A stretch of DNA of 64,000 bases from Liolophura sinensis. Lineage: Eukaryota > Mollusca > Polyplacophora > Chitonida > Chitonidae. The DNA is taken from assembly GCF_032854445.1 (NCBI RefSeq), contig NC_088305.1, positions 10,217,717-10,281,716 of the forward strand. The letters run 5' to 3'. The position numbers were made by a program, and so were the translations under genes. Shown piece after piece: positions 42,561 through 54,515 of this stretch (position 1 is the stretch's first letter; every line of letters starts with the position of its first letter). The notes beneath the pieces were generated by a model. The model ran no database searches. It was not told the origin of the DNA and saw nothing but the letters and a program-made list of their open reading frames with translations.

Positions 42561-43679
42561 GGAAAGAAAAAATGAACACAGCAAAATACATGTATATAAC
42601 AAATACACAGTGGTTTGTTTTATTTCTTTCATGGCGGACACGTGTAGACACCATGTATGGCTATGAAAAATGCCTCGTACTTTGTGAAATGCATGTATGA
42701 AACATCCTAGTTTAAACAACAAATGTGAGAGTTGGATTCTAGAAGGCGACCTTCCTGAACACCGTACGGTTTATATATTATATGGCTGGCTTACTTTTAA
42801 CGTGGATTTCAACATTATTTTGGTCATATCCCGAATTAAGTTGCAAAACTCATTCAAGGCGAAATGACGCTTTTAGGCTAGACTTGCACGTTGTCAAATA
42901 TAGACACATATCGTTTGGAATCAGACAATGCTCGTTTGAAAACGGTATTTCGCATTGTACGAGCCCTATGTTTCCTTAGAATAGGCCTGTATTGTCGCTC
43001 TGTCCAAATACTGCCTCATTGGAACGCCATTTCTCACTAGAACGTTATGTCGAGGGCATGGCGCTCAAACCATTCACAGTATGCGAAAAACATGCCGCCC
43101 AGCACTTAGCCTGAATATTATTTTGGCGAACCCCTAGCGAGGAGCTACAAAAATGTCACTGCTTTTAACCTACTTTATGATAAAAACTAGTCCCGTTAAA
43201 CCTCGTACATTCTCGCGTTCCATGGTGTCCGTACACAAATTCATAAACATTAAGTCCCTGAACTCCGACTGGTTCTTTGCCGCTTGGCCTGTGATGAGAC
43301 GTCTTCTTGTCCGCATATGTTAATCGTCCTGCGGTGAGAAAATTAGTGTGACAGAAGAATGAGGGGTGGGGGTGTTTCTGATAATAAAAACGTATGCGTA
43401 TAGTCCCACAATATACATGTAATGAATTTATGGATAAGATGTTTGCGTTCAAATGAAACCAGAAAGGCATTTTCACATTAATCTGTGTGTTTTTATAAAT
43501 ACATATCATGCGTCAGTAATATTTGCAGTGTAGGCAAATTTTGTTGATATCATCACACCGATCACTTGTCTCGCCGTGTCCTGGAGCCATAAATGGCATT
43601 CCTTTCATTCAGGAACATTTTAGTTCCCAAACCCTCAGCTTCTCAACTTTCGTGTACTCTAAAGAACTTCTTGTGAAAA

Positions 43680-43790
43680 ATGATTGGCGTTTTGCGCCGT
43701 ACTCAAGAATATTTCACTTATACGACGGCTCTCAGCATTATCGTGGGGGAAACCCGGCAGAGCCCGGGGGAAACCCACAACCATGTCACA
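43680..43790 (-). mobile_element. SINE family 1 in copy A, 3' half
   Basis: TGATTGGCGTTTTGCGCCGT to CGGGGGAAACCCACAACCAT, without an (ATTT)n tail. Confidence 0.85.
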
Positions 43791-44714
43791 GTAAATGACA
43801 TCAGAAATACCGTTAGTTGCCTAACATTTCTGACAGCTCACATGGCGATACTTTAGCGATAAAATAGTTCAACCTGGAAACTCCTCTACAGTTTCGTGCA
43901 CGAGGCATAGCGAAGAAAGCCAATCAGAGCTCACTGGCATAATGTGTATGTTGCGGATACATTTCAAGCTCATCAACATTTTCACCATACCGATAGCACA
44001 CTACATTCGATGAACGCCATGGCGGTAACTCGTGGCGAACGAGATTCTACGAGAAAACATCCTGATGCAGTGATCAACAACTGCATGCTCACGTGATCGA
44101 CTGAGACGAGGGTAGCTTATAGTCGTTTCCGTCGAGATGTTGTATCGGAAATGCTCCCGCCACCCTGCGACACTGGACGCTGATAAACGTGGTCTGAGAT
44201 TCTGTGATTGGAGTTAACAGCCTAGCTTGGTGCTCCCAGGTTGAATGGTTGAATGAGGCAAGCAGCTTAGTTTTAAGGACGCCTTCCGGTTACTGTGAAT
44301 GTTTTCCTCAACTGAGCGTGCATGGCCTACATCGATGTAGACGATTAAATCAGGCCATCTGTAAACATATAAAACAAGAGGAATAGCATTTCACATGTTT
44401 CAGTAATAACGAATTTCGTTACGATTGCATTCCAATACAAGGTTAATCGCAGGTCTGTTTTTGTTTTATGGTTGCGGACAAGCAATGTGTTATATGCTAC
44501 TTCATAGCGAGGGGTAAATATAGGCGCTAGGATAAGCCAATCTCCACCGGCCCATCCATCGTACCATCAATCACAAAGCGTGAAACTAGATACTGCTGAC
44601 GTAACAACCATGGGCATTTCCAGACACGCAGTGTGCATGCCCATAGCAGTGTGCCGGTTACATTTGCAGTGTACAAGTCACGTGCCGGGTATGGCTAGAA
44701 GAAGTTGAAGGTGG

Positions 44715-45112
44715 TAAAGTCAAGCAAGTAAAGCAAACGAAACAAGTACATCCAATCAAGATAAAAATGCCAATAAAGCAGGTAAAGTCAGCCAAGCAAG
44801 TAAAGCGAATCAAGCAAGTAAAGCGAATCAATGTAGTAATGCTAATCAAGCAAGTAATATGAACGTAGGAAGTAAAGCCACCAAGCAGAAGTCAGCCAAG
44901 CAAGTAAAGCGAATCAAGCAAGTAAAGCCAATCAATGTAGTAATGCAAATCAAGCAAGTAATGCGACCGTAGCAAGTAAAGCCACCAAGCAAGTAAAGCT
45001 AATGACGCAAGAAAGGTCAATCAAGCAAGTAAAACCATTGACGCAAGTACATCCAATCAAGCAAGTAAAGCCAAGCATGCAAGTAAAGGCAATCAAGCAA
45101 GTAAAACCTGTG
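44715..45112. repeat. CAAGCAAGTAAAGC minisatellite, copy A
   Basis: About 25 imperfect 14-18-bp units such as CAATCAAGCAAGTAAAGC. A shorter block is at 48,770-48,865. Minus-strand repeat peptides (GFTCLIGFTC type) are spurious. Confidence 0.9.
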
Positions 45113-46295
45113 TGGAATAAAGATTTGAGCAACTTACCCTTAATGTCATATTTTTGGGTATATAAAACACTGTTAAGCCATTTTGAACAACTGAGCAGGA
45201 GTACTAACTATCTCCGCCCGTTATAGTGTTATAGATAACCCAAGTCACCATTAATATTCTCCACCGCTACCGATCTGGGGTGCCATCTTGGTTCTCTACG
45301 ACATCTACCTGCAAACTGCAAACTGTTGGACTGGAACATCAAGTAAAACCTGTGTTTCCTCTTATAAAAAAAAAACTGTGACGTTAATCAGTAACAAGAA
45401 ATCGAGCAACAGGATCGAGAATTTTCGTCGCAAAAAGATAAAAAAGTCAGACGTTATCATATGACTTGTCAAAATGTTGGGCAATTTTTATTGTCACTAA
45501 TTTACCGATCAGCTTAGCTTGTTCCGGCACATTTCTTTTCTTAGCTTCATAAGTTCACAAACGCTCATCTCCTTTATTGTCTCAATCGTTCGTCTACTCT
45601 AAAAATCTTTTTTGGTGAAACGTTTTTTCAGATGCCCATGTTATGGTAAATGTAATCCAGATTAGCTGCTCAACATCTCTGACAGGTCGCATGGTACAGT
45701 AAGACTTTTTTTAACTTTAGCGATGAAAATTGTGAGCTTAAAACTCCCCTATTCTGCAAAGAAAGGTCGATATCTAACGTTTAGAAGAATTTCTGTGCAT
45801 CTAGACAAAGGACCATTCTAGCTGGCGAAAAGTGAAGAGTTAAAGCAGCTTATACAACAAAGGAACATTAACTGAAAGAAGTAAGCCTGACATCGCCGAT
45901 TAGTATCGACATTGTTTGCCTTTAAACTGGAAAAATCTACAAGGAACAAAAATTCAAAACACAACCTAGAGAGTTTGGAACAAATCACTTACCAGAACAC
46001 GTCAGGACGAGTCAGAAAAAGATGTCGCGATGAGCGCCATTCCGCGATATTGCAAGGTGCGCGCACGCTTTTTTTTTTTTTTTTTTTTTTTTTGTTCATT
46101 CATGCTGGGAGCGCAGTGTACTGTTTTATGGAATAACAGTAATGAATGGAGATGTTTACACAGAATTTTGCATTCCATTTCACACTTTAGCGTAGTTTCA
46201 CACTAGTATCTGACAAATTTTAATAATAAACACCGAATTACTAATTAAAAGCAATAATGTAACTAACATAATTGAAGATTCTAAATGATACTTAC

Positions 46296-46743
46296 ACTTG
46301 ACAATAATATCATCTACATTGAAGCACTCATTAGTCGGGAACTTTTCACAGTCCAGTTTTTCTGGCCACTCAAATCCAAACTTCAGCATCAGAGGTTCGC
46401 AGCCATCTCGCGCCGCTTGACACAGACCGCTACAAGCTGGGATGGAAGAACACGGAGGGGCATATGCCAAACACAGGAACTGCCGGAGATGAGCACTGCA
46501 TTGCATTCTTACTAAGGGATAAAACATATGTGCCTCCAGACTCGCATCAGACTGTGTCAAATGTCCAAGAGTGTTTGGGTACCTGGTTTGGTTATACATG
46601 AACGTCAGTTTACTTTTGCACATCGGGACGGTTACTGGTTCACATTTGTCAGTCGCTTCGCTCACACTCTGATAAACCACAACAACAACAACAACACGAA
46701 GCAGGAGACGGGTTGATAGGCGTGGAAACATCTTGGTAGACAT
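46296..46743 (-). CDS. Frizzled-type cysteine-rich domain (CRD) protein, first coding exon, copy A
   Basis: FZ-type CRDs bind the lipid-bearing part of Wnt proteins and occur in Frizzled receptors, secreted Frizzled-related proteins and other surface proteins. The exon starts MSTKMFPRLSTRLLLR, followed by a poly-Val run that makes a signal-peptide core encoded by a GTT microsatellite. A complete CRD follows, about residues 33-140, with ten cysteines: CEPVTVPMC, YNQTRYPNTLGHLTQ, MQCSAHLRQFLCLAYAPPC, CSGLCQAARDGC, LKFGFEWPEKLDC and NEC. It ends at a GTAAGT donor (46,295) in phase 1. No seven-helix, netrin or other downstream exon was found, so the class of protein is unknown. Copy B at 59,515-59,962 is almost identical. 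Confidence 0.88.
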
Positions 46744-47062
46744 AGGCGAATGTTTGTAAAATTTTCTCAGGCTGGATGCCTGTTGTCAAAACCAGGCTAA
46801 GCGGTCCGGAATAGACACCAATGGAACATAATGACCGAGGAAGTGTGGTCAAGTGCCTGTAGGTCTCGCCTCTTGCAGCGTTTAATGTATAAGATGAAAA
46901 GACCATCAAAACTTGTTTGGATGGCTTTAAGCTTATCTTGCATATATACGATGTACACTTTCTCAGTCAACAAACACATCAGTCTGTCAATCAATGAATA
47001 AATCAACAGCTAATTTATTTATTGATGTATTTGACCGAAGTTTAAAGCCGCGCTTTTTTTGT

Positions 47063-47175
47063 GTAGTTATTTATTTAATTGTTGTTTTAGGCGGTATTCA
47101 AGAATATTTCACTTATACGACGGCAGCCAGCATTTTGGTGGAAGGAAAGCGGGCAACGCCTCGGGGAGTTTTTCA
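47063..47175 (-). mobile_element. SINE family 1 in copy A, 3' fragment
   Basis: TTATTTAATTGTTGTTTTAG to GAAAGCGGGCAACGCC. A separate tail-like piece, GAGTACGGCGTAAAACTCCA, lies at 47,437-47,480. Confidence 0.8.
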
Positions 47176-47917
47176 CGTATAAACCAACGATCAGTTAACT
47201 TCATAGGTGGAGGAAAATGTGAAGGGCCTTGAACAAACCACTCGTTTTTGGAAAATTTTCCCATATGTGACGAAAGAAGGTACGTCATACTGACGAAAGA
47301 GTTTTAAATGGCAGTCTTTAAATGCTTTTTAATATAAAGGCAAAATTACGTTCTTGAGTATGGTTTTCAAGGCTATATTAGATGACTAAATATAAAACCC
47401 AAATATTGATAACATTTTTTTATTTTTTATTAATTTGAGTACGGCGTAAAACTCCAAAGAAATAATTAAATTAATAAATGTATTTATTTGCTTTTTCACT
47501 CATGTGATAGCGTTTAACGGGTGTTAAATTATTGGCCGAAAAGAGGGAAAGAAAGAAAAACAAGAAAGTCAATATAAAGTCAATGGCTTATTTTACAATA
47601 TTATAGGGTAGACAGTCGTTGACATCGCGAAAAGCTTTGATAAAGCTATGGCAGTTTGCCAAGTGGGTGTAAACGACAACTGCAAGAACTATGTTCGAGC
47701 TTTCGACTTCACTGCATGGTTAACGTATTGTTTTATATGCTACATGGCTTGGTTGCACTTTAACCTGACAAAGTATTATTTCGGTCATATCGGTTAAGTC
47801 AGTCCTATAGTTTTGTGGTAAATCCTTGTGATGATTCCCCTTACACGAACTGTGTCTCTACAGAGGATAGGTCTCCAAAAGTTGATTTGTTTAAAGTGCT
47901 GTCTGACTCGAACGCCA

Positions 47918-47980
47918 TGCCTTACGGGAACGCCATGCCTCCCTGGAACGCCATGCCTCACAGGAACGCCATACTTCATG
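47918..47980. repeat. 15-bp repeat, four units, copy A
   Basis: GGAACGCCATGCCTC-type units. The same motif appears singly at ~43,020, consistent with the older local duplication. Confidence 0.8.
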
Positions 47981-48769
47981 CCTCATGTTACAAACTAATA
48001 ACATTTGGACCTCCTTGCTAGGGGTTCGGCAACATGGTCTATGTATACAGGCCCAAATCCTGGTCGTTTATGGTCGGCACACTATGGCTGCTTTGAACAC
48101 CAAATCTACGGCATAACACTGATCTGAGACATGACATTCAAATCAGTCATAGTGTGCCATAGCCGACTAGGATCTTCGTCTGTAAAACACAGACCATGTT
48201 GCCGAACGCCTAGCAAGGAGGTACAGATGCTATTAGTTTTTAACTTTGACCTAGACCCGCAAAGCCTCGCGCGATCTCGCGTTGTCTGGCGTCCATCAGA
48301 CTTTTTGTAACGTGACTGATCAATGAAAAAGTTGCGGGCACAACAACAACATGCGCACATTGATCTCTAATCGATTCTCCGCCACTTGGCTGAAGCGGAG
48401 AATTCTTCTTCCTTGTTTGGTATGTGAACAGTTGGACGCGTGGAAAATTCTACGAAAAAGATATTCTTCGAGACTGCTTCCTCGTGCAGACATGAGAAAT
48501 TGCACTTATTGGACTGATTCTTTTATTCATCACGCTGGAATTGCGCATCAGCGGGCACTTTGGGAGAGGGACATTTAAAAAGCTCCTAATAACGCGAGAA
48601 GGGGTGATATTCTACGAGATTACAAATATATAGTTGCTAAATATATGGCAGATCGATATAAAAAACCAGCATTTATTTGCTTCGATTGGTGCTTGGCGTT
48701 CAAATTAGGAATATTTCACATAATACTTCACTTGACGTCATATGTTAGTGGCTAAGTATCACGGTAATC

Positions 48770-48870
48770 AAGCAAGAAAAGCAAGTGAAGCAAATCAAGG
48801 AATGACAAACAGTCAAGCAAGTAAAGTCAGTCACACAAGGAAAGTCAATCATACAAGTAAAAATCATGCA
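48770..48870. repeat. CAAGCAAG-type minisatellite, second block, copy A
   Basis: ATCAAGCAAGAAAAGCAAGT and relatives. It is the older paralogue of the block at 44,715-45,112. Confidence 0.75.
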
Positions 48871-49234
48871 GAATGTTTTAATAAACTGAGAGGAGAATAG
48901 AAGTTGAGCATGGGTTGGATAATGATTTGAGCAGTTTACCCTTTATGTCATGTTTTGGGTGTAGAATACGTTTCGGTATTTCAGGAGTAAACTTCTCTGT
49001 TCAATGCGCTGTTCGAGACAACTGTAGCCACCATTTCTGTTCTCGGCTGTCATTTAATCTACCTGTACCATCTTCGTCCTCTGCGGTCTCAAGTTGGGCT
49101 CAGTGTCACGAAACTTTCAAAATTTCCTTTAACTTAAGTAAAAGTGTTCTGTTTAACGAATACTATCAACATACATAAAAATACATAAGATTTTTTTTTG
49201 CTACAGAAGCTTTTTGTTGGAAATGATTTAAGCC

Positions 49235-49430
49235 ATTCAATGAGACTACGAAGTTTAATAAAACTGTTAGGCCTAGATACGAAGTGTAATAAAACCGTTA
49301 CATACAAAGTTTCATGAAACTGTTATTTATGAAGTTTAATGAAACTGTTACTTACGAAATTTAATGAAACTTACGAAGTTTAATGAAACTGTTACTTACG
49401 AAGTTTAATGGTAATGTTATTTACGATGTG
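49235..49430. repeat. ~25-bp minisatellite, copy A
   Basis: About seven units of TTACTTACGAAGTTTAATGA with AACTG. Confidence 0.88.
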
Positions 49431-49906
49431 CTCGAAATTGTAGACGAAATACAAGTTTATATAACAAAACAATATCAATCAGACGAGAGCAATGTGAACG
49501 ATGACGCCGGTTAATAATATGCCGACTTTATTTGCTTTTCAGTTGTGTATGACGGCATCCATGTCATAAAAACAAACCAAAAATCAATATACAACTTAAA
49601 TGGTTTACAGGAAATCACTTAACCGAATATGTCAGGATGATTATAATGAAGGAAAAGAATTTCGCGAGATGCGCACACTCAATGGAATTGGCCTGGTTTA
49701 GACAAAATTGTGCAATTACAGATAACATTTGTGTTACTTTATACTATAGACTGACTATGGGAAATGCATAAACAAATATCAATCATGTTGCGTTTGTAAG
49801 AAAACCTCTGTAATGCGTAAAACACCTAATTCATACATATCAAATAAATAAAAATATATATGAATACATAGAATATTGCATGATCATTCAACATTCAATA
49901 TGCTTA

Positions 49907-50301
49907 CACTGGACAACAATATCATGTTCGTTACCTCACTCAACAGTCGGGAACTTGGAACATTCCAGGCTTTTTGGCCATGGAAATCCAAACTTCAGCA
50001 TAAGTGGTTAGCAGTAGAGCGCATGTCAGACACAAGAGCTGGTGGAGATGAACACTGATTGTCTTAAATAAAACTGGTTAACTTCTTGATCCACTTCATC
50101 TTGTGTCAAATGTCTAGGAATGTTTGGATATCTGGCTTGGTTATACATACGCATCAGTCCACTTTTGCACATAGGGATGGTTAGTGGTTTACATTTCCTA
50201 GTCACTTCACTCAAACTCCGTTGAACCACAACAGCAACAACAACAAACGCCACACGAATCAAGAAGAGTGTCCATAGGCGTGGAGACATTTTGGTAGACA
50301 T
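49907..50301 (-). pseudogene. Decayed Frizzled-CRD exon, copy A
   Basis: It begins MSTKMSPRLWTLFLIR and keeps CKPLTIPMC, YNQARYPNIPRHLTQ and FYL. About 65 bases covering the central cysteines are then deleted, and the rest survives only in a shifted frame as LKFGFPWPKSLEC. Stops interrupt every continuous reading. The upstream flank also matches that of the intact CRD exon at 46,296-46,743, so this is an older tandem duplicate that has lost function. Confidence 0.85.
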
Positions 50302-50493
50302 AAAAGAGTGTTTGAAAAAGTTTCTCATCAGAGTAAAATCCTGAGGTCGAAATCAGGCTAAGTGGCCCCGGAAGAGCAGAACTTGAACGTAAAATGACCT
50401 AGAAATTTTGGCCAAGTGTCTTAAATCTAGGTCTTGGACACTTACGGTTTTAAAGTGCCGTATCTTTGTGGTAAAACGTTTGGCTTGTGTAAA

Positions 50494-50664
50494 GCGTATC
50501 TTGTCTGAAGCGTATCTTGTCTGAAGCGTATCTTGTCTGAAGCGTACCTTGTCTGAAGCGTATCTTGTCTGAAGCGTATCTTGTCTGAAGCGTACCTTGT
50601 CTGAAGCGTACCTTGTCTGAAGCGTATCTTGTCTGAAGCGTATCTTGTCTGAAGCGTACCTTGT
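50494..50664. repeat. 16-bp VNTR, 11 units, copy A
   Basis: GCGTATCTTGTCTGAA units, some with C for T at position 6. Copy B has only three units. Confidence 0.95.
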
Positions 50665-50739
50665 ATGCATCCTATCTATACTCTCGATAACTAACAATAT
50701 CCTCATATCTAAAGGTGGAGAAAACATAAAAAATGACAT

Positions 50740-51275
50740 AGTGTTCAGATGAAAGGGTGCGAAAAGTTAGTTGTAAATGTGATTTTTAATAATTTTTTTC
50801 GATTTTTCTATAAAGTGAATAAGACACTTGAAAATGAGTTTTGTATGGTGAGTATTTGGGACCACATTTTTGGTACATATAGTCTTTGTGTAATAATGTT
50901 ATAAATGGTGATTTAACACGTGTTTAATAAATATATTTCAACTAGAATTTGGTCTTTTCAGCTAATAAATGTGTTCATTCTGGATTTTTATCATATCTAT
51001 ATTTTAATATATTCATGAATATTTTCATAACTCAGATTGAGTGCATATGTCTGGATATAAACCAACAAATTTACGTTCAAATGTATTTATTATACATGTA
51101 TCACATCCTTATTTAGAACATTACATATGCAAAGACGATAAATAGCAAAAGGTGATCAAAAATACCCACCGCACAAAAGTATTTCCAACTAACATTTTTT
51201 CCAGGAAAAAAAATCGAAAAAATATTAAACCCAAAATTTGTAAATAAGTTTGACCCTTTCATCTGATTTTGAGGA
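50740..51275. mobile_element. Foldback/MITE element with ~200-bp inverted ends
   Basis: The left arm (TCAGATGAAAGGGT, AATTTTTTTCGATTTTTC, GGTGAGTATTTGGGACCAC, GTTTAATAAATATATTTCAA) is inverted at the right (TTCAAATGTATTTATTATAC, AAAATACCCACCGC, GAAAAAAAATCGAAAAAATA, ACCCTTTCATCTGA). Arms are diverged. The interior is ~130 bases without coding signal. Confidence 0.75.
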
Positions 51276-51354
51276 ACGGGGAGACGAGCAGGAAATTCCT
51301 ATAAATCCTAGCTCTATACATAACATGTAGGTCTGCATATTTGTTACCATCGTT

Positions 51355-51600
51355 TCAGTTCTCCTGAAATAAGTAAATGATACCTGGTTTTATTTCCTCT
51401 GATATGAGTAACCAGCGCCATGTTTCAGTCCGTTTGATACCAGTTGTCAATACCCGTTTTAAATCCTTCTGATATCAGTAACCAGTGCCATGTTTCAGTC
51501 GGGACTATTACCAGTAAGCAATACCTAGTTTTACTCCCTCTGATATCAGTAACCGGTGCCATGTTCTAGTCCCACTGATACCAGTAACCAAAATCTGTTT
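51355..51600. repeat. ~75-bp degenerate tandem repeat
   Basis: About three units with CTGATATCAGTAACCAGTGC, CATGTTTCAGTC and ATTACCAGTAA-like blocks. Confidence 0.8.
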
Positions 51601-52164
51601 CAACATCAATGGCCCTGTAGTTATCAATCGTTGGCGTTCGTAGTTCAAAAATGCGTGTTTACCCATTTAAGACAAAACATTTTTATTTCTTAAATTATAA
51701 ATCTAACAATTTTGGATTACAAACAACAAATACAACATATGCTCAATGATTTATATCTGTCTGATATACTTATAGTTTTTAATTGTATCTCCACGAACTG
51801 CCACGAGAAGACATAATATATGTGCACACCTTATGACTCCACTTTGTCATATGATTGAAAAATTGTTAAATACGACGTTAAACTCCAAGTATACATAAAT
51901 ACAACGCATACATATATACATATCTCCCCCACAAGGGGCTTGTCCAGTAATAAATCTGATTCGATGGCACATGTAGATTGAGAATGTTCGATGTGGATGC
52001 CATTTTGTACAGCCTATATGAGCAGCTCAAAATCGGAAACAAACAGTTCTGTCGGTATATTGTACATTGACATTACACATTAATATTAAATATTTAAAAG
52101 TGAATCAGTTTCTCTCTGCGTGCGTTTTCATTCTAAATATGTTCCGATGTACCTAATTTGCTGA
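51601..52164. other. Intergenic stretch with a SINE family 2 tail
   Basis: Only a short fragment at ~51,845-51,892 (TCATATGATTGAAAAATTGT, ACGACGTTAAACTCCAAG) is recognisable. Nothing else was seen. Confidence 0.5.
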
Positions 52165-52243
52165 GTTAACAGCAGATGGGTTATCTTTACACCTCATTTG
52201 ATTGCACAACAGACAAGTTACCTTTACACCTCATTTGATTGCA
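52165..52243. repeat. ~35-bp tandem repeat at the gap edge
   Basis: CTTTACACCTCATTTGATTG occurs twice, the second copy running into the N block. A longer array here may have stopped the assembly. Confidence 0.75.
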
Positions 52244-52443
52244 NNNNNNNNNNNNNNNNNNNNNNNNNNNNNNNNNNNNNNNNNNNNNNNNNNNNNNNNN
52301 NNNNNNNNNNNNNNNNNNNNNNNNNNNNNNNNNNNNNNNNNNNNNNNNNNNNNNNNNNNNNNNNNNNNNNNNNNNNNNNNNNNNNNNNNNNNNNNNNNNN
52401 NNNNNNNNNNNNNNNNNNNNNNNNNNNNNNNNNNNNNNNNNNN
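52244..52443. other. Assembly gap, exactly 200 N
   Basis: The round length indicates a placeholder of unknown true size. Copy B of the large duplication begins at its right edge. Confidence 0.98.
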
Positions 52444-52689
52444 GAATTTGGACTGTTAGGAGTACGAAAGTGCTCCGGAAATTGTAGTTCTTGAATCCAG
52501 GACGGTGAGGAGTACGGGAGTGTGGGCAACTGTTAAACCTCGGCAGTCGTAAAATTCTGTACTGTAGGTAGTATTGAAATATGGCCGATCAAACTTGGAC
52601 TGTGAAGAGCATGGAAAGTTTGAAAGTTGTTGAAACTCGTTGTCGTTACCCTAGATTGCGAGGGACAAAGTGCAGTTGTTGAACGTGAG

Positions 52690-52852
52690 TTGTTGATTTG
52701 ATTTGATTGATTGGTGTTTACGCCGTACAGAAGAATATTTCACTAAAACGACGCCGGTCAGCGTTATGGTGGGAGGAAACTGGGCGAGCCCGGAGAAAAA
52801 CCATGACCATCAGAAGTTTGCTGCAAGACCTTCCCACTTACGGCCGAAAACG
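52690..52852 (-). mobile_element. SINE family 1 in copy B
   Basis: Partner of 39,428-39,590, with small internal differences (GGGCGAGCCCGGAG in place of GGGCAGAGCCCGGGAG). Confidence 0.85.
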
Positions 52853-53393
52853 CGAGTTGTTGAAATCTGTACTTTGAGGAATATGAAAGCTAAGCAGAAA
52901 GTTGCAGTTATTGAAACCCTCACCGTGATGAGTATGGCAGAACTGCCTACCCACACCCGAAGTGATGTGTAGTCACTGGCATGTTTATGTGGATAAATGA
53001 AACTTTTAAAGTTTTCAAATTCCCATTAAAGAAAACCAGTACGTTAATAACATACGGCGCATCCATGGCATTTTTTTCACTGAACTGTGTATTAAACAGC
53101 GCAGTGTTTTTACTCTTTTCTGCACACTGAATTTTCAAATATAAAAAAAAAACCAAAAGCACAGCAAGTTAAAACCTAAAATCTTTACTTATTTTTATTT
53201 CACTCTCTATGCCGGAGGAAAGCTGACCAAAGGTTAATGACCCTTCAGAATGCCCTCAAACGATGAATTTACAGATTCGACTTAAGTAAATGTCTCAGAT
53301 CAGAGCTCACTTGCATGAAGGTCTCTTGGCATTTCGAGCAGACATATTTAGTGACCACTAAAATCTAGAGCAAAAAATTGACTTAAGTGATAT

Positions 53394-53605
53394 ATCTATT
53401 TATTTATTTGATTGGTGTTTCACGCCGTACTCAAGAATATTCTACTTATACGACGGCGGCCAGCATTCTGGTGGGTGGAAACCAGGCAGCATCCGGGGGA
53501 AACCCACGACCATCCGCAGGTTGCTGAAGAACCTTCCCATTTACGGCTGGAGAAGAAGCCAGCATGAGCTGGACATGAACTCACCGCGACCGCATTGGTG
53601 ATGTA
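53394..53605 (-). mobile_element. SINE family 1 in copy B, short tail
   Basis: Partner of 40,126-40,355 with a shorter (ATTT)n tail. Confidence 0.88.
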
Positions 53606-53701
53606 AGACTACATATTAAAACTCCTATAGTAGGAGGACTTCAGACGATTCAACTCCTCATTTGTGTACAGTCTATTCTCAGTGTCATGATTTTCTGATT
53701 T

Positions 53702-53987
53702 CTACACCATCAAAACTTCCAAGGTGTCACTGCCCATAGAAGCCCTCTGAGGAGTTTTATTCTTTCTAACACAAGAAAAATCCTCTCGCATTGCTCATTA
53801 CTGTGAGGCATTGTTAAGATGGACAACACCACATTCGGCAGGTTTGGAAATCTGGCCTCCCCTACAGTGTCTTTCAGTTTGGAGATTTGCACCCAGGCGA
53901 CATCTGCTCTGTCTGTCATTACATCTGTGCCAAAGCCTTCACACTTGCACTCTGCAAATTCCAGCATCGGTGCTTCCTTTGTGACAT
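53702..53987 (-). pseudogene. hAT transposase C-terminal remnant, copy B
   Basis: This copy is better preserved than copy A: after the TTTCAG site it is open through LEFAECKCEGFGTDVMTDRA and LPNVVLSILTMPHSNEQCER. The same five-T frame break is present at ~53,774, before the SCVRKNKTPQRAS frame. A shared break means it predates the copy split or is a systematic base-calling loss. Confidence 0.78.
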
Positions 53988-54374
53988 CTGAAACATAAAT
54001 AAAATATGTAACGCAATTAACTTTATTCTTTTTGTGGACTTAGTAAACACAGATGGTGATTTGTTTATAATATCATAAACATAACAAAACTGTAACTCCA
54101 CAAATAATGTTGCTGCACAATATTATGCCAAAAATTAAACACCTGTAGGTAGGAATTGTTTACCACCAAAATTATTTTAAACAGAGCTCTATTTTAGATT
54201 ATTTAAAACAACAGGTATTAGTATATTAAACAAAAAAATAAAACACTCAACGCAATTTTAAGGAAAAGGTGCCAGCAGTAACAAATCAGCAGTATAGTGC
54301 ACATACCTTTAGCTGATGTCTTCAAAACGGGCACACCTGGTAAATCCGAGTGGACACCATCGGGGCTTGTTTGA

Positions 54375-54515
54375 TTTATTTATTTATTTTTATTGTTGTT
54401 TTACGCCGTACTCAAGAATATTTCACTTATAAGACGGCGGCCAGCATTATGGTGGGAGGAAACCGGGCGGAGCCCGGGGGAAACCCACGACCATTCGCAA
54501 GTTGCTGCAGACCTT
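54375..54515 (-). mobile_element. SINE family 1 in copy B, 3' half
   Basis: Partner of 41,127-41,263. Confidence 0.88.

Larger units (their letters stand above)
39270..50698. repeat. Large duplicated segment, copy A
   Basis: Collinear with 52,444-63,660 at very high identity, with SINEs, hAT remnant, minisatellites, CRD exon and CRD pseudogene in the same order. Offset drifts from about 13,240 to 12,960 through indels. The largest indels are a ~97-bp segment (48,452-48,548) present only here and the longer 16-bp array. The right boundary falls at ~50,698, where TAACTAACAATAT continues differently in the two copies. Confidence 0.95.

Noticed and set aside
45985-46065. Possible second exon of the CRD gene ending at GTAAGTG
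   Set aside because: The donor-like site is conserved in copy B, but the upstream side is a poly-A run with no acceptor tract and the phase from the CRD exon runs into a stop.
47794-47979. Frame with GVPVRHGVPGRHG repeats, also in copy B
   Set aside because: Comes from four 15-bp units; no start context or partner exon.
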